A stretch of DNA of 64,000 bases from NCBI GenBank assembly GCA_964036665.1, contig OZ038528.1, positions 12,654,501-12,718,500 on the forward strand, given 5' to 3'. Shown in pieces: positions 23,088 through 34,369 of this stretch (position 1 is its first letter; the number at the start of each line of letters is the position of its first letter). Under the pieces are notes generated by a model. The model was given only the letters and a program-made list of their open reading frames with translations, made no database searches and was not told the origin of the DNA. Source of the DNA: Gordius sp. MW1 (lineage: Eukaryota; Nematomorpha; Gordioida; Gordea; Gordiidae). The translations under genes and the position numbers were made by a program.

Positions 23088-25579
23088 CCCATTAAGACCG
23101 GACCATAGAAATCTTCGACAGATTTTCATAAAATTTGGAATTCCTAGGTGATTTTGCACCAATAAAACAAATTTAAAAAAAAATTGAAAAAAAACTTGTT
23201 TACTGCCATTTTTAAGGTGTCGTATATATCATACGGTAGGACATGCTGTCTTTATGGCTGTATAAAACGAACTTTTAACCCTATAACTACTCTACTTTCT
23301 GTAAAAGCATAGCTGGAGATAAATTGTTTTAAAGTTTATTTCAACATTTATAAAAAAATAATCACAGAAAATATGAAATAATATTGTAAAAGTTATAAAG
23401 TATGATATTGAATAAAACAATTTATGTGAAGTCCCACGTTGCATTTTGTGCATATAAATTTCACAGACTTGTGACAAACCCCACACCTCCTTTGTGTTGG
23501 GTTCTTAGCAGGCCAATGTTCAAGCTTATCGAACCGAACCTCGGTATAAACATTGCTGATCCGCTTTGGATATACCGTCCTCAGTCGGGGAATCATTGGA
23601 GTTGATAGTAATGGGATTGTAATCTTTCGCACAAAATTTAACAAAGAAATCCCTTTATGAACTTCACGAAATAAAATCCAAGAATTTACTATGGCAGCAT
23701 TTAGGCAAAACCGCACTATGGGCCAATACCATTTTTTAGATCGTATGCCCACCCGATAAGAGCCCCGAAATTGGTCGAAGAGGTCAACACCCCCCATTCC
23801 CTTATTGTACTCGCTAATAATGGTGGGTTGAGGTACTGTAATTCGACTCTTGGCCGACCTGCTATATCTATTGCATTTTGTTATTGTGCTAGCCAGGACA
23901 TCTGTCCGGTTAGTTGCCAGTGTGACCTGGCTGTTATCGTTCCATCTGAACAATTGAAATTTAGAATTTTTTTCCTGTAGGACTCGCCAAGATCCTCTTG
24001 GCTCCTTTTTTAAATCTTCAAGGGGTGCATTTTTGATTCTATCACACCGTATCGTACCTGTAAGTCTAATTGATTGCTTAGCCAAATCTTGCAATAAAGG
24101 TAAAGAATTGAAGAAGTTATCAATGTATACATGACTTTGTGGAGGGACATACCCTGTGACCAGCTTTTTGACAATCGCAGAACCGAGGGGTACTCCGACT
24201 TCTCGTTCTTCGCGCCCTTCATATAACTTAAAGCGACAGCAATGTCCATTGGGTTTGTTCAAGCACCAAAATTTAAACCCAAATCTTATGGGCTTACCAC
24301 GGATAAATTGTTTTAAATGAAATCTACCATAGTAGGGCTCCATGGCCTCATCTAAAGAATATATCATCGGATTAGGCGCAATATATTTTTCAAAATTGTT
24401 GTTGATATGGTTCATTAAAACATTAACTTATTTTATGCTTCCAAGTTCCCTGTTAATATTGTTATCAGAAAAGTGTAAATACTTATAAATAGTATTGAAC
24501 CTATCTCTTGCCATACAATTAACAATGGCACTATTATTAACATCTGCCTGAGTCTGCCAATATAGTCGCTTTTGTGGCAACTTACAATACCCTGATAATA
24601 ACAACACACCTAGCAGTTTGTAAATTTCATCACATGAAACATTAAAAGTTTCATCACTATACTTATATTTAGCATATTTTTCACTTTCTCTACATATAAT
24701 CTCTATTAAACTTGGATCCCAAAATAGTTGGAACACTTGTAAAGGTGTCAGGGCATCTTTTTGTATAAAAGTCAATATGTTTGGAACATTTTCTTTAATA
24801 TTTTGAATTTTAAATTTTGTATGTTCATTAGTTTCTGGCATAAGATTTATTGGACTCCAAGATAAGAGTTTTTGTTTTTTTGAAGGATTGTCATTTTTAT
24901 AATTTGGGATAGGAATTTCTAATAACATTTCTGTAGTTAATTGAATTACTTCATTATCTATATCTCTTATTAAAACTTCAGCTTTTCTTGATAGGACCCC
25001 AGGTCCTAACTTATGAGGATCATTAATCAAAACTTCATTTTCATCCTCTGAAATTTCATCTTTATCAGAATCAAGATAGTCTGGAGGTGGAACCAAGGCC
25101 AGATCAATTTGTTGAACATTGCTCAATAAGGTAGTATTAGATTCCAATAGAGTAAGCACTTCTTCTGTATTCAAAGGCCTACGGTATGATATATACGACA
25201 CTCAATTTTAAAGACATATTTTAATATTAAAGTCTTATAAATTTTATATAAAAAACATATCATTTTAAAGAGAAATTTTTATAGTTTAATAATATATCAA
25301 ATTAAATTAATTAAATATTGTTTATATAAAACTTTATTAACAAATACTTACGGAAGGTTCTGTTTTTTCGAATTTCTAGAATTACACTTGCTTTTACGAG
25401 TTAAAGAAGGCATTGAATAAGGAAACACAATAAAAATGATCCACCAGGAAGGTAGATCACATTTTAAGCTTCAATAAAAACTATGTTTGATAATATCTAA
25501 GGGCCATTAAGTATTAAAATTTTTAGACTAAAAATGGTCTATTTTGCGTATGATAAATACGACGGTAGGTCTAAATGGG
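23088..25579 (-). mobile_element. piggyBac transposon inserted in Gypsy-2 RT
   Basis: Left flank TTAA 23084-23087 followed by CCCATTAAGACCGG. The right end, read inward, is CCCATTTAGACCTACCG. The right flank should be TTAA but reads TAA (25580-25582), one T lost. Joining the flanks at a single TTAA makes the Gypsy-2 RT reading continue in frame across the site, which confirms the insertion. 2492 bp, with transposase on the - strand. Confidence 0.95.
23393..25413 (-). pseudogene. piggyBac transposase, one premature stop, probable 5' intron
   Basis: A long frame on the - strand from 25178 to 23393 has the piggyBac DDE domain (SLDEAMEPYYGRF, HVYIDNFFNSLPLL, YNKGMGGVDLFDQ) and a C-terminal cysteine-rich finger (CGVCHKSVKFICTKCNVGLH). 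It is interrupted once, by TAA at 24428-24430; the frame is the same on both sides. No ATG opens the frame near its 5' end. An upstream ATG at 25413 begins a 62-bp exon (25352-25413) ending in GTAAGT. It joins in phase to an AG acceptor at 25179-25180, implying a 173-bp intron. Family length (about 590 residues) is normal. Confidence 0.9.
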
Positions 25580-25582
25580 TAA

Positions 25583-27016
25583 GGTCCAAAACGGAAATAT
25601 TTAAAACCGCCAAGTTGTGCAAATATATCTTGAATACGTGGCAAAGGATATTTTTCATTTTAAAGGTGCTTATTTAAATCACGGAAGTCGCCGCAAATGC
25701 GGGTGTTTCCATTATTTTTAATAACTGTTACAATAGGTGCAGCGTGTTCGGCATACTTTATTGGTTAAAACACCTTCTTTAACTAACCTATTTAATTCTT
25801 CATCAATTTTAGGTTTTAACATATAGGGAATAGGTCTAGGACGGAAAAAACGTGGGCATAACTCATTTTTTAATTTAAGCGTTGCCTCATACCCGACTAC
25901 CCCTCCCAGTTTATTTTCAAACAAGAATGGATATTTTTTAAAAATATTATTTGTTAAAACCTCATCGTCAGTGTGGTTAATCTCATGCAGTTGGAAAAGC
26001 TTGTTTCGCTCCCAATCTCCAGCTAGTTGACGTAATATGTGTGGGAAAATCCTTAACCCGTCTCTCCCCAAAATATTTTGCCCTTTCCCATCAACGACGT
26101 AAAGAAAAATTGATAGGTTGCGTCCTGTTCCTGCGCGATGACTTTCGCCGTTTCTTTTATTGGTATAGTTGAACCATCGTAACCCTTTAGCACGGTACTA
26201 CAAGGTTGAGTTCTCAGGTGAGCCCCATTGTTAGAATTAATAACGTTACTGCTGAACCTGTGTCGATTTCAAAATTTAAGATATGGTCATTTACCTTCAA
26301 ACCTTAGAATGGGCGGGAAGCTTCTCCTAAATGATAATAGTTCAATGACGAAACCTGTTTGGAGCGGCATATCTTTCCGATATGACCTTGGGTATGGCAC
26401 TTGTAACATGTTGCAAAACAAAATTTACAGTTTGACCGAAAATGGTTACCCCCACATGCGAAACATTTCATATTTGGTACTGGGTGTTTGTTGGTCACCG
26501 TATGAATGGGTTCCAAATGTTGCGTCATCATATGGCTTTGGAAACTCGCCCGTTCCATTAATCTCGCAACTTATCCACAATCAATAGTCGCTCCACAATC
26601 TTATTATTTTGTAAACCAGCCACGAAACGATCCCTTAGGTTCTCCTCGAGAGTTGACCCAAAAATACAATGGATAGAAATACCTTTAGTCTCGCCGCAAA
26701 GAAATCAATATTTTCACCCTCCAATTGTAGGCATTTGTGGAATTTGTATCTATGTACAATAGCACTAAGCGAGGGGACAAAAAAACTCTTTAGCGTTGTA
26801 GCGATTTCATCGAATGATTTTTGTATCGGATCTGATGGTGAGAGGAGATTAATCAATAGTTCATAATTTTGTGTGCCAATCACAGTAAGGAATAGAGATT
26901 TCTTACCCCCCCCCCTCAATTACTTGGTGGTAATGGTTAAATTGGGATATATAAAGTTCTATGTTATCGGAAGGGGTATATGGGTGGAAATTAAGGGAAG
27001 ATGTCGACCGCGCCAT
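25583..27016 (-). pseudogene. Gypsy-2 gag, protease and RT start
   Basis: Gag begins at ATG 27016, immediately inside the LTR, and reads MARSTSSLNFHPY, then in another frame IQKSFDEIATTLKSFF and YKFHKCLQLEGENIDFFAARL (about 26660-26850), a Gypsy capsid-like region. Nucleocapsid follows with CFACGGNHFRSNC and CYKCHTQGHIGKIC (about 26340-26470), two CCHC-type fingers. Protease is decayed. The RT N-terminus reads PRFFRPRPIPYMLKPKIDEE and LNRLVKEGVL (about 25750-25860), with GGFKYF near the piggyBac junction. Several frameshifts. Confidence 0.88.
27003..27015 (-). promoter_or_regulatory. Possible primer-binding site of Gypsy-2, overlapping the gag start
   Basis: TGGCGCGGTCGAC on the - strand begins 4 nt after the LTR end and overlaps the gag ATG. 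It starts with TGG, as a primer-binding site should. The tRNA is not identified. Confidence 0.4.
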
Positions 27017-27019
27017 TAT

Positions 27020-27710
27020 TGAATCTTCAGAATTACAAAAACGAAGACTGGTTACTTATCATATAAGTTTTGTATATATATGTGGGGTGATACGCGTGAT
27101 AGTGGGGTAATACGCATAGACTACATAGACTGCCAATGTCATATGTTCCATATGGCAAATTGTGTGTGAAATTTGCCTCCATTTTGATGAACACTACCGT
27201 CCTATATCACATAATGGCGTTTTGCGCTGTGCCGTTTTGTTCGAACAGGATCTCGTAAAGAAAAAAGTTTTTGATTCCATAAATAAGTAAGATAATACAA
27301 AAATATATGATATTTTTAAAAAATTTTAATATCATTACAGTTTTTAATTTTTATGAAATGTGTCAATAATAAATTTTTTAAAAATATCATATATTTTGTA
27401 ATATCTTACTTATTTATGGAATCAAAACCTTTTTTCTTTACCTCTCCTGTTCGAACAAAACGGCACAGCGCAAAACGCCATTATGTGATATAGGACGGTA
27501 GTGTTCATCAAAATGGCGGAAAAACACACACACATTTTATACCGTGATGAGCAGTCTATGTAGTCTATGGTAATACGCGTGATAGTGGAATGATACGCGT
27601 TAAGGTGAGATGATACAAATTAGAATTTGAATATGACCGTGCTATAACCTCTAGTGCAGTCTATAACATCTGAATTTAAATATGACCGTGCTATAACCTC
27701 TAGTGCAGTC
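27020..27710 (-). repeat. 5' LTR of Gypsy-2, split by a foldback element
   Basis: 27020-27106 and 27578-27710 match the left LTR (18085-18310). The outer 7 bp (TATAACA) are missing, so no TSD can be read. Confidence 0.88.
27115..27569. mobile_element. 455-bp foldback MITE with near full-length inverted arms
   Basis: Flanked by the 8-bp duplication GTAATACG (27107-27114 and 27570-27577). Begins CATAGACTACATAGACTG and ends with its complement. The arms pair over roughly 200 bp each, including CATTTTGATGAACACTACCG and GTTTTGTTCGAACAGG, around a short AT-rich loop. No coding capacity. Confidence 0.92.
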
Positions 27711-28665
27711 ACAGTATTGTTCTGGGGTTGAGTCGTACTATCCTCAGGCGCCAAACTCCTGTGTTGTCTAAAGACAGGGTCAACACGGGAAGGTGTTAGG
27801 TAACGGCCTCCGTTGAGCCCTTCTATCGCATTTTGGCTTGAAGCCCGCTTGGGCAATTTTGTAAGTAAAACGGGATTGTGTGTGGTGGGGGCAAATTAAT
27901 GACGTAGCGAGGTTAAGGGAATTTGTAAATATTGTACGCGAAGAAATGCGAATAAGGAAATGGGAATATTGGACGGTTCGCTGATGATGGGTAGATCCCC
28001 GTCATCAGGATCTACCACCATCCATTGGGAATGGAGGTGTTCCGGCACACCAGGTTGAAAGGGCAGCGGCGTAGTAGAGGAGAAAGGTCGAGCAGGTTCC
28101 TCTATATCCGGACCAGTGTCGGGGGAGGTGGTGTTGATGGCGAGATTCCTGGCTAGGGTGGTGACGTTTATAAGGCAGCCCTGAATCCGTTCATCCCCCG
28201 CTGACCTCGGCCGGTTAGCACCGCAGCAGAGGGTCGCCGCTACCTTCCGGACGTAGGCTCGTTCCCTACGCCCTATCCTCTGGTGCTCCCTTTTTTCGAG
28301 GCGGGGGCGCCTTTCTTTGAGGTGCGTATTTAGTATATGTACGAAAAGTATTGACGCGCTCCGTGTAGGATCCTAAGCCATTTCGTTCCGCCAGTCTTTT
28401 GATTCGCCCGTTAAAGCTTGACATCCATAATATGTGGCAAGCGCCAAAGTCTTAACACGGTCTAAAAACTTGTCTATTGTGTCATAAAAGCATTCAATGG
28501 ATTCTCCCATGACAGGAGGAACTACGCCTCGTGCTTTTGGTACGGTGGTATGGATGGATTTTCAGCATAGGCCTCCTTCAACTCTTTAAGTCGTTTTTTC
28601 AGAAGTTCTATATTGGTCGGTTCTGGGGAGGCAGCGGCTTAAGCTTTCTCCCTGTCAATTATCCT
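27711..28665 (-). pseudogene. gag remnant of another Gypsy-type element
   Basis: GC-richer than its surroundings. On the - strand, 28650-28370 gives NIELLKKRLKELKEAYAENP, then after a shift MGESIECFYDTIDKFLDRV and TLALATYYGCQALTGES, a plausible gag capsid start; it ends at a TAG. Further down, near 27720-27860, is a coherent stretch with PKRASSQNAIEGLNGGRYL. The piece lies between LTR-like sequence (28.7 kb) and the outer end of the Gypsy-2 LTR. Family identity is tentative. Confidence 0.5.
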
Positions 28666-28669
28666 TGGA

Positions 28670-29380
28670 CATCGGATAAGTATGTATGAGATACGCGGTA
28701 TTGCAACTTCAGTGTATAGAAGCACGGGGGGATCCGTATATGCTACTTCCATTAAGAGGGAGAGACGGGGGGGGGAATCCATATATACGAAAATTTAATT
28801 TTTTATTCACTGGTTTTAAATATTTAAAATGTGAAAATGACATAAATATACTATTATAAATAAGAGATATTAATTATATACCAATATTTATAATAATTAA
28901 TTTCAATATTACCAGATTTGATTGCTATAAACATCTTGTTCCAAGGTATTAAATTTACAAATGAGTTAGAATTGATTATTAAAATTTAATTAAGCTTATA
29001 ATTTTTTCTATTAAACCTATTTTCTTCTTTAAGTAAGCTTTTTTTTACCTAAGGCAGGTAAATATATTATTGACTCAACATGCATACACGCGTATGCGTA
29101 TGTTTTATATACGGATTCTCCCACTCGTATATTTAATTGTACAAATAATAAGGATTTCCTCCCCCCCGCGCTTATATACACAAAGGTTATAAAGCTGCGT
29201 ATCTCATACATACTTATTTGATCCCCCCTCCTTTCTTTATACATAAATTGCAAGTTCGTTGATTGTGAGATTAATTAGCATTGTCGGACACCCCTTTTGA
29301 TCTTACACGCGTTAATTAATATATCGTACATATAACGTAGAACATCTGCCCCCGCACACTTCGATTTTCCTATACTGATT
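28670..29380. repeat. Gypsy-1-related LTR fragments in opposite orientations
   Basis: 28685-28770 resembles the complement of the Gypsy-1 U3 (ATGAGATACGCGGTATTGCA, CACGGGGGGATCC). 29150-29370 resembles it directly (ACACAAAGGTTATAAAGCTG, ATAAATTGCAAGTTCGT, ACACCCCTTTTGATCTTACA). Sequence between them (28790-29040) is AT-rich. Confidence 0.65.
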
Positions 29381-29535
29381 TTAATAATACTATCGTAGTA
29401 CTAAATAAAGAAAAAAACTTTTAATTGCTTTAAAAATATACAATATTGGGGGTGGGGGGAAATCATTAACATTTGTACAATTAAATATACGAGTGGGAGA
29501 ATCTGTATATAAAACATACGCGTGTATACGACAAA
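29083..29535. repeat. Inverted repeat around an LTR fragment
   Basis: The left arm 29083-29160 (ACACGCGTATGCG, ACGGATTCTCCCACTCG, TTTAATTGTACAAAT) is repeated in complement at 29450-29535. This makes a foldback structure of about 450 bp. Confidence 0.75.
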
Positions 29536-29669
29536 TGCTTGCTATTAGGCTTTACACAACATAATACGATAATATGATCAGCTTTAAGGACTCAATATAT
29601 AAAATCCTAAGGTTTGCAATTAAAAACAAATCAACCCTTCGTTATTTAATTAACTAAATAAGACATTAA

Positions 29670-29941
29670 GGTGGCCCGTTAACTTGCCGAAAACCATTAT
29701 GCCGAATTGAATGTCCCAATGTTAAAAAATGTCCCCCATGTAGAAAACGTCCCCCAACAAAAAAGCATATGAATCATTCAATTTCGGATTAAAATTATTA
29801 TTTAGGTATTTTTTATAATAAAATTGATAATTATTATAAAAGGTACTCAATTTAGGGCCTTCTTTATGATAATGGGGAAATATTTGTTAATGTCCCAGGG
29901 TGAATTCGGCAAGATTGTTTTCGGCGAGTTGATAGGGCGCC
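29670..29941. mobile_element. 272-bp MITE with 9-bp TSD (family M, copy 2)
   Basis: Flanked by AGACATTAA (29661-29669 and 29942-29950). Ends GGTGGCCCGTTAACTTGCCG and its imperfect complement. The same length and internal words as the copy at 5822-6093, such as GGTACTCAATTTAGGG. Confidence 0.9.
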
Positions 29942-29963
29942 AGACATTAAGACTGTTGTTCGT

Positions 29964-32900
29964 GAATCAGGCTAAACATTCTCCACTTTTGGGTGACATT
30001 TTTCCTATCGTAAAAACGCGTTGCTTAAACGTTCTCCTACCGAACAAAAATAAACAACGCATCCGCGTTCGTAAATTTTTGCTTGCCTGATTACAAATAA
30101 ACAAACAACGATGCGCCATTTTTTAATTTTATTCCCATATTAGTTTCACCCATATCATTTTTTGCTCAATTTAGTTATTGAGCTGGGCAATGGTAAGAAC
30201 AATTACACATATTTAAATATTTTTTAGATACAATATAGATATTATAAGCCTCAATGGAACTTTTGATGGTGGAAATGTGAAAAATATTATCTTGCCTCTA
30301 AAATTTAAGAGAAGTTCAGGTTACAATAGAATAGAAAGTGCTATTTTGCGCATTGGTAAGAACTATTATATGTATAATCAAGATTTTTACATAAAATTCT
30401 AGAGAAGGAATTTTTTGATAAATTGCCCCTTGCAAAGAGAGAATATGAAGATATTGTTTACTCATATTAATATATATTTACCAATTAATTGTATTTTTTA
30501 ACAGCAATATAGCAAATTTATATATACCTTTTTTGTACTAATAAAGTATTTCATGATTCATGTCTACATTTTTATATTATTCAAATTCTATTTTATGTAT
30601 CCTGACATATAATAAAAAAGCTAGATTTGAGATGGGAAAAACAAATTGTTGGTAATTACATTTAATGCTGCATTATTTTTATATTTTAGAATACATACAA
30701 ACCTTAATTTAAAAGTAATATAAAAATTATACTCATTATTAATAAAGTAATTTTAAATCGTGTCCACATTTTAATATCTATTTAAAATCTGTTTATATAA
30801 GATTATACGTATATCAGCATGGGCATACCCAGGGGAGGACGACTGCCACCCTCTAAATCTAAAAAAATGCAAGAATTTTACAAAAATACAGCTAAAATTG
30901 TGAAAAGTTTCTAATAGCTTTTGCCCCCTCTAATTTAAATGTTGGCTACGTCCATGTTTATCAGCTATAGAAAGGTCAGATAAGAGTTTAAAAGAAATCA
31001 ATTGTCAGTTACATTAATTTTAAACTAAATATATACTTGTTAATAAAAAAGTAGTACTTAAAATTGTGTCTCACTCATTTAAACAACTTATTGCTATGCA
31101 GGTTATTTGTACTTATTAATAACAATGTAGCATATTAATGATTTATAAAACCTTTTTTGTAGTTATCAATTTATATCTATGTTTTAATCTCTATTGACCC
31201 TCTATTTTTAGAGGGCTTGTATATAAGATTCAGATATGGAACCTTTATAAATTATACAGTTTTAATAATTTCCATGTTTGAACTAACAAATGATGATAAC
31301 AAATAGTTTATTCTATATAAAAAATACATCATTTTAAATAGTTGAAATTCAAACACGTGGTAGAGATTTGTTCACAGTAGATATTGTTTGAGGCTCTTGT
31401 CTTTTTTGGTTCAATATGTGATTATTCCCTAAGTACAAATAAATTAACATAATATTATTATTACTTTCTATTCTGTTGTAACCTGAACTTCTCTTAAATA
31501 TATTCTGTTGTAACCTGAACTTCTCTTAAATTTTAGAGGCAATATAATATTTTTCACATTTCCACCATCAAAAGTTCCATTGAGGCTTTATATTATATCT
31601 AAAAAATATTTAAAATATGTGTAATTGTTCTTAGAGATCTGCACGGGCAGGCCCGGCCCGCGGACGGGCCTAAAAGCCCGTCCCGCGGGCGGGTACGGAC
31701 GGGCTTTGTATCATAAAAATTTCAACGGGCCAGGCCCGGACGGGCTTAACACTTAATGGAACGGGCTCGGACGGGCCTGAGATTTTTTTAACGGGCTTGA
31801 ACGGGCCTGACGTTTTATAAACGGGCTTGAACGGGCCCGAGATTATATAAACGGTCATGGATTACAAAGGTTCCTAAAAGTAAGACAATTATATAAAAGT
31901 GTGTTTTATTAAGTAAATAGATTATTAATTTCTCTATTTTTTTAACCTCTAATTTTTGTATATCCTGTACTGTAGCATTCATTTTTTTTCAAGCGCTAAA
32001 TTTGACTCTTAATGATTTTTATTCTATTTGTTATATTTTGTTTACATAATTTAAGATTATAGCTTCGTATATTCTTTTATAAGTAAGTTCAATTACTTAG
32101 TTACAACGCACCAAAATTAAAATTTTTATTTTTAATTTTATCACAAATTTTACTGGCATAATTATTAGGGCTATATAATTTAATAATTATTTTTGTATTA
32201 ATCTAAAACTTAGATGTATTAACTGATATAAATTAATCAAATTAATGTAAGCTGCTTATTTAAAGTTGAATATTATCATGTAATTTTATTACAGTATTTT
32301 AATTTAATGGTAATATTCTAACTTCTTAGGTGTATTAACTTAAATTAATCAAATAAAATTAAATTGCTTAATTTTTTTAAGTAATTTAATAGTAGTACTA
32401 TGTTGAAATTTTTTAGTTGTATTAACTGCAGAAATAATTGATGATTTATATTTTTACATGATGATTATTGATGTTTTTCTATAAATATGTCAAAAAATAA
32501 AATAAAATTTTGTCAAATTTTTGATGGGGCCGGGCGCGAAGTTCTAAAAAAAATTTGAACGGGGTTGGGGGGGGGGGCCTGACGTTTTTCTAAACGGGTA
32601 CGAACGGGCCTGAAAAATTTACGGACGGGCCTAAAAAATTTACGGACGGGCTCGGGCGGGCCTGAAGTGTTGTAAAAAAATTATGGGCGGGCTCGGACGG
32701 GCCTTAAAGTTTTGAAAACGGGTACGGGCGGGCCGACCATCTAAAAACGGCCCGTTGCAGATCTCTAATTGTTCTTACCATTGCACAGCTCAATAACTAA
32801 ATTGAGCAAAAAAATGATATGGGTGAAACTAAAATGGGAATAAAATTAAAAAATGGCGTATCGTTGTTTGTTTATTTTTAATCAGGCTAGCAAAAATTTA

Positions 32901-33008
32901 CGAACGCGGATGCGTTGTTTATTTTTGTTCGGTAGGAGAACGTTTAAGCAACGCGTTTTTACGATAGGAAAAATGTCACCCAAAAGTGGAGAATGTTTAG
33001 CCTGATTC
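29964..33008. mobile_element. Long-TIR Mutator-like element without transposase
   Basis: Flanked by the 9-bp duplication GTTGTTCGT (29955-29963 and 33009-33017). It starts GAATCAGGCTAAACATTC and ends with the exact complement. The inverted arms run about 390 bp (29964 to about 30351; complement from 33008 back to about 31466, interrupted by the hAT insertion 31632-32767). Long TIRs plus a 9-bp TSD fit the Mutator (MULE) group. The 1.1-kb interior is AT-rich with no coding frame, so the copy is non-autonomous. The right arm has a local ~30-bp tandem duplication near 31466-31530. Confidence 0.88.
31632..32767. mobile_element. Non-autonomous hAT element, family A (deletion derivative)
   Basis: Flanked by the 8-bp duplication ATTGTTCT (31624-31631 and 32768-32775). 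Ends TAGAGATCTGCACGGGC and GCCCGTTGCAGATCTCTA-like, identical in design to 46842-49915. The arms carry CGGACGGGC and ACGGGCTT words. Interior pieces match the long copy (CAAGCGCTAAATTTGAC near 31995, the region just 3' of the transposase near 32450). The transposase itself is missing. It sits inside one arm of the Mutator-like element. Confidence 0.94.
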
Positions 33009-33079
33009 GTTGTTCGTTATTTATTTCAAAAATTTGGATCGTGTAACTTTGACCTAAAACATAGGGATTATTTATAATT

Positions 33080-33614
33080 ATGGTAATCTTATATATTTGA
33101 CTTGTAAGCTTTTTAGATTCGCTTTATACTTATACAAAACCGTGCCGGCAAAACTAGGTTGGCAAAATGGTTCATGAATTTTGACGATGATGAGAAGCAA
33201 AAATTGATTGAAGAAGTTCACGCTATTGTGACAGTTAGAGATGCCAAGCATACCAATTTTGTTGAAGTTAAAATAAGATTTTATTCAATCCTAAATTTTT
33301 AATAGTTCAGAAATTTTAAAATTGTATACCGACGATATGCTGGATTATACTTTTGTATTTGTGTTGATGTTTCTGATAATAGCTTGTTTTATCTGGAAGC
33401 TATTCATAACTTTGTTGAAGTCTTAAATGAATATTTTCATAATGTCTGTGAATTGGATTTAGTGTTTAACTTTTATAAAGTATTTTTTAAATGATTATTT
33501 ATATATCAGTAGGTTTATACAGTTGTTGATGAAATGTTTATGGCTGGAGAAATTAGGGAAACAAGTCAAACAAAAGTTCTTAAGCAACTATTATTACTAA
33601 ATTCTTTTGATTAA
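33080..33614 (+). CDS. AP2S1: AP-2 clathrin adaptor complex, sigma subunit
   Basis: Small sigma subunit of the AP-2 complex, which links cargo and clathrin at the plasma membrane. Exons 33080-33082 (only the ATG), 33117-33266, 33306-33479 and 33513-33614 join to 142 residues, the usual family length. The protein is highly conserved: [92 protein letters not shown] and [12 protein letters not shown]. Introns are 34, 39 and 33 bp, all GT-AG, all phase 0. The start codon is separated from the rest by an intron. The gene begins 72 bp after the end of the Mutator-like element, so its promoter must be very short or lie within the element. Confidence 0.97.
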
Positions 33615-33752
33615 TAATTTAATATATTGTATATAATAATGTCATTTAAAATATAATTTATTAATAATGCATCTTACATATTCTAGCATCTTGGTTTCAA
33701 GATTATTCTTTTATAATTATATTGATTTTTTGATTTACCATTTGTTGAGTTG

Positions 33753-33758
33753 AATAAA
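33753..33758 (+). promoter_or_regulatory. AATAAA, possible AP2S1 polyadenylation signal
   Basis: First clear AATAAA after the AP2S1 stop (about 140 bp downstream). AT-rich context limits confidence. Confidence 0.35.
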
Positions 33759-34369
33759 TTTAGAAAATTAAAATATATTTATTATTGATGAAACACCAAT
33801 TTAATTTTAAAGGAAAACAATAATGCATAATATTATGGGTTTAGGCAGGATAGGAAATAGAGTGGGGCAATAATGATTTAGGGAGTTATTTTTTTTAATT
33901 AACCATATATCTAATAAATTTTTAAGAATCTTGTGATTTAGAGGGGGACAGCTGCCCCCATCACTACACCCATGCATAATATTAATATAAATGAAATATG
34001 TATAAGTGTTAATAGAGATTATATACACATAATCCCAAGGGTGTAGTCAGGATCTAAATTTTTTGGGGGGGGGGACAGTAATGATTTAAAGAGGAGCAAA
34101 AAAGGTTTTTTAAGATCAAAAAATTTTAGATTTAGGGAGGGGGCAGCTTCACGTCATTGCCTCCCCATTTATAATGTCTAGCAATATTAGAGTGAATTAA
34201 TTTAATATTTAGGTTAGCCTTATTACAAGTTTGTGTTAGCTTTTGTATGAAAAATTAAAAATAAATTTTATAGTTTATCATTTCTTTAAGTTTCATTTAT
34301 AAAATAATCAATATCCTAAAAGTTTTAAAATGGTGGTATAGCAAAAAAGCCAAGTAACCATTGTTACCT
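33759..34369. other. No gene; contains GC-rich repeat scraps
   Basis: 33940-34170 holds GGGGGACAGCTGCCCCC-like words, a G-run near 34066 and GGGAGGGGGCAGC, probably pieces of decayed repeats. A similar scrap is at 30815-30950. Confidence 0.45.

Larger units (their letters stand above)
18085..27710 (-). mobile_element. Gypsy/Ty3 LTR retrotransposon (Gypsy-2), triply interrupted
   Basis: LTRs at 18085-18310 and 27020-27710 face each other, and gag-pol reads on the - strand from 27016 to 18364. The element has been hit by a hAT transposon (19861-22753), a piggyBac transposon (23088-25579) and a foldback element in its 5' LTR (27115-27569). Without these it is about 3.8 kb. RNase H is largely deleted and several frameshifts exist. 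The right LTR lacks its last ~7 bp and abuts a gag remnant of another Gypsy element, suggesting insertion into that gag. Confidence 0.92.

Noticed and set aside
28000..28330. Possible rRNA or structured RNA because of high GC content
   Set aside because: The stretch lies between two coherent gag-like reading segments on the - strand and shows no rRNA or tRNA signature.
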